From contig CP012819.1 in the NCBI GenBank assembly GCA_001936135.1, forward strand, positions 558,001-622,000: DNA of 64,000 bases, given 5' to 3'. Origin of the DNA: Saccharomycopsis fibuligera x Saccharomycopsis cf. fibuligera (lineage: Eukaryota; Ascomycota; Saccharomycetes; Ascoideales; Saccharomycopsidaceae). Positions 1 through 10,406 of this stretch are shown piece by piece. The translations under genes and the position numbers were made by a program. The notes under the pieces were generated by a model that did no database searches, had not been told where the DNA came from, and was given only the letters and a program-made list of their open reading frames with translations. Position 1 is the first letter of the stretch; every line of letters begins with the position of its first letter.

Positions 1-971
1 TGGCCAAGAAATTATTGACGGTCTCTCAAGTGAAGCAAATTGCTGGTAGAGCAGGAAGATACAAAGCTGCCCCAACGAGGTCGTCACAAGATCAAAGTAA
101 GGCGCCAGAACCGGTATTCGATGTAATTGAAGACGAAAAAATTGCATCGACAGCAGCACCGGTGGACAAGAAAGGCTCAACTGGGTACGTTACTGCCTTC
201 AAGCGAGGCCAACTTGAAGTTATTGAAAGTCATTTAACAGCAGGCATTGAGTACTTGAGAAAAGCTTGCATTTGGCCTCCTGATCACATTTGGGGAGAAT
301 ATGTTGCAGGGTTCCCTACGGGCACCAGTCTTAAAGAAGTTCTAGCAGTGTATTCTTTTGAAGTTGAATCGAGTGAACTATTTTTCAGCAGTTCCACTAA
401 ATCTAGGGAGCATATCTGTGAAATGTTTGAAGATATTCCACACATGATGATTGGTGACCAGTTAAAACTTTTGACCGCGCCAATGGATAATCGACAGCAG
501 GGATTTGCGCAACTGACCGTCCGTGCATTTTGTGAGACTATAGCCAATAGCGATACCAAGAGCATCTTCGACTTTGCTTTACCGTTCCATTTAATCGCAG
601 AAACCAAAGGGTTATACGGTGGCATGCCAGCAATGTACAAAGGCAAAGATTTGGCGCAAATGGATCTAGAGTATGGTTTTGGAGAAGAACCCACATTTGG
701 CACATCTGACCCTCTGGCTAAGTATTTGAAGCAGTTAGAAATCTTCCACAAGATGGTGATGCTTTTCTGCTGGTTGAGTTACAGATACCCAAAGTATTTT
801 GTCGATAGGGAAGGTGCAGTGGATATCAAGCACTTATGCGAATTCAAGATCTCAGAAGCCTTGGCCAGCATGAATAGAGCTAATAGGTTTAAGTCCTATA
901 AGAACAGAGCTGATAATCGGTCTCGGTATGGGTCTAATAAGGACATGAAGAGACTTGATTTTAGTTTTTAA
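1..971 (+). CDS. SUV3: Mitochondrial ATP-dependent RNA helicase SUV3 (3' part)
   Basis: This is the C-terminal part of a gene that begins before the window; the open frame runs in from base 3 with no convincing start. The first visible residues contain helicase motif VI (VKQIAGRAGRY), in the form typical of Suv3-type DExH helicases. The Suv3 C-terminal region follows, including a stretch around GIEYLRKACIWPPDHIWGEY and a basic tail rich in Arg/Asn ending KRLDFSF. In the family, Suv3 pairs with the exoribonuclease Dss1 to form the mitochondrial degradosome, which turns over excised introns and aberrant RNA in the matrix. About 322 codons are visible. The catalytic motifs I-V lie upstream and cannot be checked. 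It converges on the dehydrogenase gene that follows. Confidence 0.9.
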   Translation, partial: AKKLLTVSQVKQIAGRAGRYKAAPTRSSQDQSKAPEPVFDVIEDEKIASTAAPVDKKGSTGYVTAFKRGQLEVIESHLTAGIEYLRKACIWPPDHIWGEYVAGFPTGTSLKEVLAVYSFEVESSELFFSSSTKSREHICEMFEDIPHMMIGDQLKLLTAPMDNRQQGFAQLTVRAFCETIANSDTKSIFDFALPFHLIAETKGLYGGMPAMYKGKDLAQMDLEYGFGEEPTFGTSDPLAKYLKQLEIFHKMVMLFCWLSYRYPKYFVDREGAVDIKHLCEFKISEALASMNRANRFKSYKNRADNRSRYGSNKDMKRLDFSF

Positions 972-1290
972 TGACTTGCACTTGTATATAATTTGCATTT
1001 TTTTTTTTTTTTTTTTGCCATAATGATGGACGCAAGCTTTATTTTTTTGGTTTACTCTTTTTCTAATTTCTTTTTGGCATATTCTAATTTTTTTTTTCTT
1101 CTTATAGTTACTATACTTTCCTTTTGTGGAATCGCTCCTTATGTAATATAGACATCTACGGCAGTTTCTGTTGTCTTAGTATGACTTTTAATTATAGTAC
1201 AATTATCTCAATTGTAGGTTTTAGATTCAAAAAAGTAAAGTTATTAGCATATAACAGCTATGCAAACAAAATTTTGATGGCATAGGGTAC
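972..1290. other. Convergent intergenic spacer with T19 tract
   Basis: This is the space between two convergent genes. It is AT-rich and holds an uninterrupted run of 19 T at 998-1016, with other T-rich stretches. These probably serve as 3' end signals for both transcripts. I see no gene here. Confidence 0.6.
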
Positions 1291-2094
1291 TCAGCGACCC
1301 ATCCAGCCACCATCAACTAACAAAGTCTCTCCAGTGATATAATCTGAGGCCCTTGAGCACAAGAATGCAGCCGGTCCCCTAAAATCATCCGGCGTGCCCC
1401 ATCTGCCAATTGGGATTCTCTCCGAGATCTGTCTACCCCTCACTGGGTCCTCTTTCAATGACTTCACCAACTTGGTTTCAATATACCCAGGAGCAATGCC
1501 GTTGACGTTGATGCCTCTGCTGCTCCATTCGTTGGACAAAGCTTGCACAAAGCCCTTGAGACCGGACTTAGAGATGGCATACGGAGCGCTAAGGATGCCG
1601 CCCTGGAACGAAATCAATGACAACGTGAAGAGAATCTTGCCCTTGATATTATTTTCGAGCATGTGTTTGCCCACCAAACGGGTGAGCTTGGCAGGGAAGA
1701 GCAAGTCAATTTGAAGCACCTGGTTAAAGATGTCCTCGGGGAAGTCCTCAGCATTATGACGCAAATTGACTCCTGCGTTATTGATCAAGATGTCGATTTG
1801 GCCTGTCTGGGAAAGTTGGATTGCCGGGTCGACAATCTTAGACTGGATCTCTTCAATCTTCACCTCAGCGACGTCGGCCTGGATAGTGGAGACCACAAGT
1901 TTATCGCCATGGGGGCTGATCTTTTTGAGCTGTTCAATTGCTGGGGATGGGTCGGTGGTTGGGCGGTGGATGAGGATGATTTGACGAGCGCCTTGTTCAC
2001 TAAGGCCGGAGGTGATCCCGAGGCCGATGCCTGAGGTTGCGCCTGTAGCTAGAACAACTTTGCCTTCTAAAGAGAAGATATTTTGTGGGGACAT
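1291..2094 (-). CDS. Short-chain dehydrogenase, KduD-like (copy 1 of tandem pair)
   Basis: Classical SDR oxidoreductase of 267 residues. It has an N-terminal nucleotide-binding motif TGATSGIG, the NNAG motif, the catalytic Tyr-x3-Lys in YAISK with an upstream Ser in the SLISFQGG segment, and a C-terminal NGIAPGY...LLVDGGW block. The SFQGG and IPIGRWGTPDDF segments resemble bacterial KduD (2-dehydro-3-deoxy-D-gluconate 5-dehydrogenase), so a sugar- or keto-acid-type substrate is likely. The exact reaction is unknown. I start the gene at the ATG at 2094 because the protein then aligns end to end with the neighbouring copy. The in-frame extension up to 2250 is low in conservation and looks like 5' leader. 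No CTG codon occurs in the frame. A tandem paralogue follows at 2440-3246 on the same strand. Confidence 0.85.
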   Translation of the reverse strand: MSPQNIFSLEGKVVLATGATSGIGLGITSGLSEQGARQIILIHRPTTDPSPAIEQLKKISPHGDKLVVSTIQADVAEVKIEEIQSKIVDPAIQLSQTGQIDILINNAGVNLRHNAEDFPEDIFNQVLQIDLLFPAKLTRLVGKHMLENNIKGKILFTLSLISFQGGILSAPYAISKSGLKGFVQALSNEWSSRGINVNGIAPGYIETKLVKSLKEDPVRGRQISERIPIGRWGTPDDFRGPAAFLCSRASDYITGETLLVDGGWMGR

Positions 2095-2439
2095 GACTGC
2101 TAAATGATGTAGAATCGTGTGCTGTTCAAGTTGGAATGAGAGAAAGAGAAAACGAAGAATGGGATGAATAGGATGAGCAGGGGCTTTTATATGTTGCAGT
2201 TGCGTTCGTAGGCTATTTTCACGAAATCCGGGGATGCAGGCGATGAGCATTGAATTAGACTACGCCAATAGTCACAAACTTCCATAGAGTGTTCGTTGGG
2301 GGCTACAACAGTTCATCAACACAGTACAAGAGTCTTGATGGCATTGGCCAAAACGCAGAGAAGTTTTGTAGTTTATTGGTAATATAAGCAGGAAAAAACA
2401 AACAAAAACTAACAAGATACAAGACAAAAAGCACGACAT
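2095..2439. other. Intergenic region, promoter of dehydrogenase copy 1
   Basis: About 345 bases separate the two same-strand dehydrogenase genes. It should hold the 3' end of copy 2 and the promoter of copy 1. I see no ORF, RNA gene or clear regulatory motif. Confidence 0.5.
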
Positions 2440-3246
2440 TCACCAAGCCATCCAGCCACCATCAACAAAGATGATTTCCCCAGTAAGATAATCACTAGCT
2501 GCTGAGGAAAGGAAAACAGTAGTCCCTTTGAAGTCCTCCGGTTTGCCAAAACGGCCAATTGGGATTCTATCAAGCAACTGTTTGGCGGTGTCTTCCTTCT
2601 CAGTAAGGTCAGCCGTCATGTTTGTCTTGATGTAGCCAGGAGCAATGCCATTAACAGTGATGCCTTTGCCGGCCCACTCGTTGCTCAATGCCTTGACTAA
2701 GCTTCTGACTCCGCCTTTGGAAACGGTGTAAGAGACAGTGTTGAAGCCACCATTGAAAGAATTCAATGAACAGGTGATGATAATCTTGCCCCTGATTTTT
2801 TTCTCCAACATGTGCTTACCAACCAATTGGGACAACTTGGTAGGAACATGAAGGTTGACATGGAGCACCTCATGGTGCTGGTCTTCGGGGAAGTCTTCAA
2901 AGCTGTGGCGATAGGCAGTGCCAGCGTTGTTGATCAATATGTCGATCTGCCCAGTGACCGAAGCATCAAGTGCTGGCTGGACAATCTTGGAGTCGATTTC
3001 GTGCAACTTGACAGACTTCAAGTCAACGCAAATCGGGGTCACAGTCAATTGGTTGCCCTCGGCCTTGGCCAATTTCTCCAAGTTGGCAATGAACTCGGTT
3101 GGGTCTTTCGAAGGTCTGTAGACAAAGATAACCTGGCGTGCCCTGAACTGGGCCAAAGCTTCGGCCATGGAGACCCCGATGCCCGAAGTGGCACCGGTAA
3201 TGAGGGCGACTTTGCCCTGAAGGGAGAATAGGTCAAAAGCGGACAT
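2440..3246 (-). CDS. Short-chain dehydrogenase, KduD-like (copy 2 of tandem pair)
   Basis: A 268-residue SDR clearly paralogous to the upstream gene. It has the same FSLQGKVALITGATSGIG opening, NNAG motif, catalytic Tyr-Lys pair in YTVSK, NGIAPGYI segment and FVDGGW end. The two copies differ at many positions, including the residues before the catalytic Tyr (copy 1 GGILSAP, copy 2 GGFNTVS). The duplication is therefore not recent, and substrates may have diverged. The likely role is NAD(P)-dependent oxidation or reduction of a small carbonyl or sugar acid in the cytosol. No CTG codon was found in the frame. It is divergent from the kinase gene at 3959, with a 712-base shared promoter region. 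Confidence 0.86.
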   Translation of the reverse strand: MSAFDLFSLQGKVALITGATSGIGVSMAEALAQFRARQVIFVYRPSKDPTEFIANLEKLAKAEGNQLTVTPICVDLKSVKLHEIDSKIVQPALDASVTGQIDILINNAGTAYRHSFEDFPEDQHHEVLHVNLHVPTKLSQLVGKHMLEKKIRGKIIITCSLNSFNGGFNTVSYTVSKGGVRSLVKALSNEWAGKGITVNGIAPGYIKTNMTADLTEKEDTAKQLLDRIPIGRFGKPEDFKGTTVFLSSAASDYLTGEIIFVDGGWMAW

Positions 3247-3958
3247 TGGAAGACACTCAATTGGGAGGAATGTCGGCTGTTACAGGCGAAGGGGTTACAA
3301 ATCGTTGAATACCAGAGAGTTCACTACCATTATTTTCCACTGTATTTATAGGCTGCTAGCGGAGTGCATTACACACTGCTATGGCGTATATTGCGCATAC
3401 TGTCGATTTGTCATCCCAAACACTTGATGAGCCGAGGATGCGCGTAGCAGTTTATGTGGTGCCCTTTATCGTAGACTGTGTTTAGTGATAAAGTGGTGCA
3501 CCGTAGCAAAAAAGTATAAATGTGGTTCTCCGAGTGCCCCGTAGTGTTTTACTGACTCTTTTGGTGCTTCTTAGTGCACTTAGCATGAACTCTGGTTCCG
3601 AGCCCCGTCCTGATGGTCTTTACTCTGTGCGCTACAGCTTCACGTCTCTATAATTTAGTGATGATGGTGATACATCGCTTGGGCTAAAAACTAGCCGCTA
3701 AGCTTCGAGACACTCATCCACGGTCCTCCAGACACACATCCACGGTCCTCCAGACACTCCCCGCCGCCCTACTGTCTCTACGGCATTTCGTCCTCTCAGC
3801 ACCAGTCCCTTCACTGCTCCAGGCATCTTATTCTGCCTCAAGCGCTATCGCATCATCATAACTACCGCTCAGATACAGATCACATCACCAACACTCTATT
3901 CACCGTTTGAAATCCTCGCTCTGCTTCGCGCTCTGCTTACTGGTCTCCTCTCAAGAGA
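3247..3958. promoter_or_regulatory. Divergent promoter region, dehydrogenase copy 2 / BUR1
   Basis: A 712-base region lies between divergent genes. It carries two copies of a 22-base direct repeat at 3711-3732 and 3733-3754, followed by a CT-rich leader before the kinase ATG. No ORF of note is present. No individual factor site can be assigned with confidence. Confidence 0.5.
3711..3754. repeat. 22-bp tandem direct repeat (two copies)
   Basis: Two adjacent 22-base units share the core CATCCACGGTCCTCCAGA and differ at one position. A third unit starts with CACTCC and then diverges. It lies about 200 bases upstream of the BUR1 start, so it may be in the promoter or leader. Confidence 0.8.
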
Positions 3959-6057
3959 ATGCACAATGATATGGTTCAGTCTAGCCCTATAGCCGCCACC
4001 ACTACAAATGCCTCGACAAATACCCCCGGTGTTCCACACACCCTCTATGGCACATTCTCGTATGGAAGCCCCATATCCAGCTACATTATCAACGAACAAA
4101 TCGGCGAAGGCACCTTTGGCGTCGTGCTAAAAGCCCGTCAAAAATCCTCAAACAAGATAGTCGCGATCAAGAGACTCACAACCACTGACTCAAGCCAGGG
4201 ATTCCATATAACGTCGATACGCGAAATTAAGGCTCTCAAATCTTTCAAGCACAAAAATCTAATCCAGCTTACAGACATCATCGCTGCTGACAATGATGTA
4301 TTCTACTTGGTGTTCCCCTTCATGTGGTGCGACTTAGCCGGCATCATATCAAACTTACGAATCAGTTTATCGCTACCGGAAATCAAAAACTTCATGATGC
4401 AGCTTTTTGAAGGTATAAACTATATCCATCAGCACAAATTCATCCACAGGGACATGAAAACTTCCAATATTCTCATTTCCAGCAACAACCTATTGAAAAT
4501 CGCCGATTTTGGGTTGACCAGAACATATGACGGCCCAATCCCTGTCAAGGGTGAGGGTCCTGGCGCCGGTACCCAGCCGCTTACTACCCTTGTTGTTGCT
4601 AGATGGTATAGAGCCCCCGAGTTGCTATTAGGCGATTCTCATTATACCACCGCTATTGACATGTGGGCCATCGGTTGTATTTTTGGAGAATTTTACGTGA
4701 GGAAACCCATAATGACTGGCCAATCCGATTTGGATCAACTAAACGAGATTTTCAAAGTAGTGGGCTCCCCGACAAAGGGCAGAATGCCTCTTTTCGATAA
4801 ACTTGCCCAGGAAAGGTTAATGAACGAGTCGGAAACTCTCGCTGCTGGTTCGAAAAATAAAAGCTTGGAACTACTTGATCAAAAGAAATTAAAGCTAAAT
4901 TTGGAAGGAAATTTGCATCAGACTTTCAGATCAATGGACCCTCAAGGTTTGAACTTGATGGTCAAACTTTTGACTCTTGATGCCACTAAACGTCCTAATG
5001 CTATGGATGCTCTTGATCATGAATGGTTTACTACTTATCCATTACCTTGCCTCAGATACAATATCCAAAAGTTCGAATCTAGACATGAGCTAGATATCAA
5101 GAATGAACGAATCGCGAGAGACCAACGTTTACAAAAGAAACAGCAACTTATGCATCCGCCAGCACCTCACCAGCAATTACAACATCTGACAACTCCAAAT
5201 AGTATCAAAAAGCTGCGGTCAGAAACTATTTTGGATTACCTCGGCGTTGACGAAGTTTTCCAAAAACCTAAATTTCAAAAAAATTTAACAAAAATAAGGA
5301 GCAGGAGTAATAGTAGCAATAGTGGTCGTAAAACTCCAACTGCTAACACAACCACAACTAGAACACGAAGCGATAGTAATAATAGTCAAACTCGCACAAG
5401 TAATAATATCAACATTAACAATTTCAGTAAGAGTGAAAGTATGAATTCATTAATTGGCACTAATAAGTATCCAATTTCAGGCACAAGAACAATAACCGCC
5501 TCCGCTGCAGAATTAACAAACAAGAATTATCAAGATTATGGCGATGTTTTCATAGAGCTGCCAAAAGAAGTGCTGAAACCATACAATGGAGCCTCTGATT
5601 TCAAGAAGGATCAACTAGGTAAAAATTTACATGAAAAGAATAGAAGTTTGGAAAATATGCCACAAATGCCCCAGCAACGCCAGCAACGATCTGCTTTCAA
5701 GGCCCCTCGACATTATTCATCGTCTTCTGCTCAAAAACCGATATTAAGTAATCGTTCACAAGATGAGCTTGCTAAACATGCGCAAAAGTATCCTGTTAAA
5801 CAAATTAACTGGAATGTAAAATACATGAGTGATGATGCAGCAACGAGCAACAACAATATCGATAGTAACAGAACATATCCTTCACAGCGGCAGCCTCTCT
5901 CAAATTCACAAAATTCACAACTGCCAGGCAACATCAAGCATCAAACATTGCTAAACAATGCTAAAATACCAAATAGCAGCATCATCACTAGCCGCTCAAT
6001 ACGGCGCTCCTCAGAAGAAAGTATCACCAATGACACTCAAATATTTTTGCGCAACAA

Positions 6058-6116
<59 letters not shown>

Positions 6117-7672
6117 CTAATAACTATAATAATAATAATAATAACACTTATAACATAGACGTCAATATGTCCTCGTCTTCGCTAAACTTCATGATACCGA
6201 ATCCATCTGCAGTTTTACAAACTGTTCGAAGCAATAGTACTAATTCTCAAGAAGATAGCGCTTCTTTCTATTCAGCATTTTCACATAAAAGCAGTGACTC
6301 AGTAGTGGTTCTTGACAATAATTCATATAATAATAATTATACTACAATCAATAATAATAATAATAATAATAATAAAAGTTATAAAAATAGCGACTCTGAA
6401 TTTGGTCTATGGTCCCAATGGAATAGAAAACAATCGGCAAGCAGCATAGCGTCAACATCATCGCTAGCATTATCATTATCAGGATCATTACCTGCGTCAA
6501 CATCAGCAAGAAACAGTACCAATTATAATGGTAGTAGTAATGCTTATAAATTAAATGGTTCAGAAACTATTACTGCGTTCAATAAACCATCTCAAACCTT
6601 GGAATATGAAACTTCCGGTATTAGTGCTGTCAATGATTTGAATTATAGAACCACCAATTACAGTAACAATAACAACAACAGGGATGATGTTGATAATAAT
6701 AACGAGCACTATAATAATGACATAAAACAAAATGACAAGAAGAAATCAATAACAGCATCATCATCATCATCGTCACCATCATCATCATCATTATCAGCAG
6801 AACTCTCATTTGTGAAAAGTGATACTACCATTGACAACTACAATCACAAAGGCAACAATGCAGAATTCTCATTTCAGTCAACAAACACCTCAATAGGTGA
6901 ACTAACGTTTCCCAAACCAAACGTCAAAACCAAACTCAATCTTAATTTGGAAAGCAGTTGCAGAAGCAAAAGCAAAAGCACCACAAGTTTACATAAAAGT
7001 GCCTCGATTAGCAATTTTGCCAACATTTTTAAGCATTCAATTGAAGAAAAAGTTCAGGCTTTGGGAGGATCATCACCTAGTGAAATGACGGTTACTGGTG
7101 GGTCTCCTTTGCCTGTGCCATTGCTGTTTTCTTCTGGAATTTCACAAGCATTATTTGAAGATGGTTCCGTCGGTGGCATTGGTGCTGGCGACAGCAATTA
7201 TGACACTTACCTCATTAAAAATGAATACAATAACAACCTAAATGGGAATTCAAATGGGACTGTATATGGTTATGACACCATCAATGCCAACACAAATGGA
7301 TATAATGGTAATGCTAATTTTAATGGCAGGAGTAATGATACTATCATAAATGGTGAACCAGACAAAGCAAGACTGTTTTCTAACTTTGAACATCATCAGC
7401 AACAACAAGATGCAAACAATGATAATTATACTAACAATAAATCACTTGCACGTACCGTAGGTTTTGGTATGAAAATGGGAACTGGTTCGCATATAAGTAC
7501 GACTGTAACCACAGGAAACGAAAAAGGGACAGGAACAAGTCTATCTGGGGTTGAGAAGCATCCGTATAAGAATTTTGCGAAAGTTGGGAAATTCCCTTCT
7601 ACCGTTAGTGGTGTTCCGTTGGGCTCACTTGCTGCTGAACCCCATCCGTATAAGCAGTTTAGTCGAAAATAA
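3959..7672 (+). CDS. BUR1: BUR1/SGV1-type cyclin-dependent kinase (CRK1), unusually long
   Basis: Serine/threonine kinase of 1237 residues. The kinase domain spans about 42-357, with glycine loop GEGTFG (49-54), VAIK lysine (71), the C-helix segment HITSIREI, HRDMKTSN (catalytic Asp 165), DFG (Asp 183) and activation-loop TTLVVARWYRAPE. The VVxRWYRAPEL and YTTAIDMW pattern matches yeast Bur1 rather than Ctk1. Bur1 with cyclin Bur2 phosphorylates the RNA polymerase II tail/linker and Spt5 during elongation; the CTG-clade orthologue is called Crk1. The C-terminal 870 residues are low-complexity (Asn, Ser), with a run of 19 Asn codons around residues 701-719. S. cerevisiae Bur1 is about 657 residues, so this protein is nearly twice as long. 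The motif HPYK-x-F occurs twice near the C terminus. CTG codons I noticed fall in the disordered part only. Confidence 0.87.
6059..6115 (+). repeat. (AAC)19 trinucleotide repeat coding for poly-Asn
   Basis: Nineteen perfect in-frame AAC codons lie inside the BUR1 tail, followed by AAT-rich Asn codons. A pure codon run of this length suggests replication slippage rather than selection for a specific sequence. Its length probably varies between strains. Confidence 0.95.
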
Positions 7673-8480
7673 TTATAGCAATAATGATGGTAATTAGTGG
7701 GGACATTGATGACTAAATTTTACCGCTGAGGTTGGTGCTGTTGGTGCATATTGAATGTTCTCTTAAACAAATTTGTGAAATGTGAAATGTGAATGCATTC
7801 AAATTTTTCTTTTTTTTAAATCTTTAATTTTTTTCCCTCTTCTTTTCGTCCTTTTTACCTGTTTTCTTTTATTTTTCCTTTCTTTTTTGTCTTTTTTTTT
7901 TTTATATCTATTATCATAGGGGTTCAAGTTGGTTTTTCTTCAGTTTTCATCTTTTTGCATTTTTTTTGGCTTGTGAGTTTGATTTCTTTGCTTTAGAATT
8001 ACTATCGTCTATTGACTACTGTCTTTGTCTGTATATCACTATCTATATATCAATTGCTTTACTTCTCCTTCCGAGAATTGCTCAAGTTTTAATTCATTTC
8101 CAGCAGCTCGCTCCTTCTCTCTTAGGCACATCTCAAAGCGGCCTTCTATTAGACACCTTTACGAGAGACCAAGCCAGGTTGGGCCAGGCTTTGTCTCGGT
8201 TAATTTCACATCTCCAAAATCCAATTTCAACAATTATGAAGCCTAATATATGTGAAATCTTATATACAGTGTTTTTTTTTATAATGTGTCATTTCATAAT
8301 AATTGGTTACTAAATTATACATGAGATTTTGCAATTTCGAAATAAAAATAAAAATCCAAAATTGTTAGCCATCGATTTAGTAACATATATAGAACATTTT
8401 CTTGAAAAACCTGTCTGTCCCAAAAAGCCCAAATTTATCTTTCTTTTTTTTGATATATTTATACTAATAAGTTGAAATCT
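7673..8480. other. Convergent intergenic region, T-rich
   Basis: The 808 bases between the 3' ends of BUR1 and the magnesium channel gene are strongly T-rich in 7800-7960. A non-ATG open frame on the plus strand (7966-8313) encodes a hydrophobic low-complexity peptide with no family features. I treat it as noise. Confidence 0.5.
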
Positions 8481-9977
8481 TTAATGAGCATGACGATGAG
8501 CCGGCATTGACTTATTCCCACTCACGGCAATTCTCTCCAATCTGTGAACCCGTTTAATCGAAGCAAAAAACAAAATCATAGAAACAATAGTCGTCAACCC
8601 CACCACTAAGCCAAAACCGTAATTTTTCTCCTCAATGAAATTCTCCAAATTCATACCGTATACACTAGCAACGTAAATCCCACACCCTAGAAACAAAATC
8701 CCAATAGAAAACCTTAGACCTAACAACATCAACTGATTTCTATTTGAATCTAAAATGATATTGATAATTTCTTGTGTTGTTTTGATGTTGTTGATGATTT
8801 CCTCCACAATCTGCACTGCTTCATCAAAATGCTTATAGTATGTCTCTAGCAAAATTTCTACCTCTGCATGATCCGTGATATCCTTGCGCGGTTCACTAAG
8901 ATACATCTCCGAGAGTAAGTCGTCCTGTTTTAGCAAATCGTCAATTGCGTCTCTGATCAATTTTGCCTTTTGGTAAAACGCGGTGATTTTTTTGTTTTGG
9001 TCCAACAACAATCTCAAATTTTCCGTGTGAATGTGGTTTTCCAAGTCCACCAAAATGCTCCGGATTACGTTCTTGTGCACTTTAATTTCTTGGTTCAATG
9101 TATGGGTAACCAGCATGAATATCGATTCAATAGCTCGCATTTCGTAAGGGAGTCCCGATCCTGAGCTGCTGTCATTGTAGTTATAACTACTTGCATTGCC
9201 ATTGCCGTTGCCTTTATTGTCACGCAATTCATTCTCTTCACCCTCAAACTCAAGACGATTTTGTTTTGCATCCGCAGCATGATTTCCATCGCCACTACTG
9301 CTATTGCCAAAGCCTTCTTCTATACTGTTCCCAATACTACTCCTCGTAGCAAAATCTTGCTGTTGTTTCAATCGTCCTCTCAACTCATCGATGAAAACTT
9401 GCCGATTATGGGAATCCATCCACCCCGGTGAGTCAAACAAAATCACCGAATCATTCTTTATCAATGCTCTAATATGCAACAAATTAACCAAGATCGAATC
9501 ATTCCGTACTGAGATATATGGTACAATGTTAGCTTGGTACGTGGGGCGATAGTTGATCTTGCGGATGTCTCTTGGCATGAGCTTGTATTTTAAAATCAAA
9601 TCTTTGCGCTTGATATCAAGTGAAAGGCTGTCAAGGTCACCGTGTTTGTTTATAATCGTGCATCTGACAAAGTTGTCGTTGTAAAGGTTGCTGTTGGTAC
9701 TGCTGCTCAGGTTGTTGTATTTACTTATTAGCGATTTTTGTAGTAAGACTTCGCTGTTTATGTCGGAGTTCAGGTACATGTTGCGCGATGATGCAAATGT
9801 GTGGAAAGCGCGATTGGTGATGAGTTTGCTTGACAATATCGTCGTGGTCTGTGCTTTTGTTTTTCGCGTCGATGATATTAACGTTGACGGAAGGTCTGAG
9901 ATATTTCGTACTTTGGATCTTGTCAAGATGGCTCGTACTACTGGTACGGGGTTTGTGTATGGGGTTATGGTAATCAT
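8481..9977 (-). CDS. CorA/Mrs2-family mitochondrial Mg2+ channel (LPE10/MRS2-like)
   Basis: A 498-residue member of the CorA-Mrs2-Alr1 family. The N terminus is rich in Arg/Ser/Thr and lacks acidic residues at first, as expected of a mitochondrial presequence. The family core is recognisable: MPRDIRKI, SILVNLLHIRALI, and the long helical region ending NIILDSNRNQL. Two C-terminal membrane segments follow (about 418-440 and 454-474). The diagnostic Gly-Met-Asn pore motif (YGMN) ends the first, at about 441-443. The channel works as a pentamer in the inner membrane and supplies matrix Mg2+, which group II intron splicing and other functions need. A Gly/Asn/Ser-rich insertion lies around residues 215-260. 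Mrs2 and Lpe10 (Mfm1) paralogues are hard to separate by eye; I lean to Lpe10. Confidence 0.85.
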   Translation of the reverse strand: MITITPYTNPVPVVRAILTRSKVRNISDLPSTLISSTRKTKAQTTTILSSKLITNRAFHTFASSRNMYLNSDINSEVLLQKSLISKYNNLSSSTNSNLYNDNFVRCTIINKHGDLDSLSLDIKRKDLILKYKLMPRDIRKINYRPTYQANIVPYISVRNDSILVNLLHIRALIKNDSVILFDSPGWMDSHNRQVFIDELRGRLKQQQDFATRSSIGNSIEEGFGNSSSGDGNHAADAKQNRLEFEGEENELRDNKGNGNGNASSYNYNDSSSGSGLPYEMRAIESIFMLVTHTLNQEIKVHKNVIRSILVDLENHIHTENLRLLLDQNKKITAFYQKAKLIRDAIDDLLKQDDLLSEMYLSEPRKDITDHAEVEILLETYYKHFDEAVQIVEEIINNIKTTQEIINIILDSNRNQLMLLGLRFSIGILFLGCGIYVASVYGMNLENFIEEKNYGFGLVVGLTTIVSMILFFASIKRVHRLERIAVSGNKSMPAHRHAH

Positions 9978-10332
9978 GATGCTAGGGGGATTTTGTTCTA
10001 TATATACTGGAAGCCAAATAACGGCATATCATGCAATACTAAAATATCCAAGTGAATTAAATAGTATAAAATGAAAAACAAATACCAAGTAAAGGTAGAG
10101 AGGGCTGTTGTATGTCAGTTTACTACTGATCCATCGGTGGTACATGATGATATTCTTTTAATAGTTTGAATCTATCATGGCAACTAAACAGAAAATTTCA
10201 CTATGCGCCACACACCGCGAAAGGGTAACGCTGCAGCTGGCCAACTTCAACATACATACACTACACTTTTTGTCTCTTGCAAAACAAACAATCCCAATCA
10301 AACTCAGTATTTAAATATAACAAAAAGTGGCA

Positions 10333-10393
<61 letters not shown>

Positions 10394-10406
10394 AGAGAGA
10401 GAAAAC
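9978..10406. other. Intergenic region with very long A tract
   Basis: This region holds the promoter of the magnesium channel gene and the 3' flank of a mannosyltransferase gene. Its main feature is an uninterrupted run of 57 A at 10334-10390. I see no gene. Confidence 0.6.
10334..10390. repeat. Homopolymer A57
   Basis: Fifty-seven consecutive A on the plus strand end 16 bases before the stop codon of the minus-strand mannosyltransferase gene. On that gene's sense strand this is a T57 run at the start of the 3' UTR. Its true length should be treated with caution because long homopolymers are hard to sequence. Confidence 0.9.

Noticed and set aside
2095-2250. In-frame N-terminal extension of dehydrogenase copy 1
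   Set aside because: It has no similarity to the paralogue, and the ATG at 2094 gives the family's normal start.
5071-5082. B-box-like GTTCGAATC, a possible tRNA gene
   Set aside because: It lies inside the BUR1 kinase coding region with no A box or cloverleaf around it.
7966-8313. Open frame of 115 codons between two convergent genes
   Set aside because: It does not begin with ATG, is rich in Leu/Ile/Phe from T-rich sequence and has no family feature.
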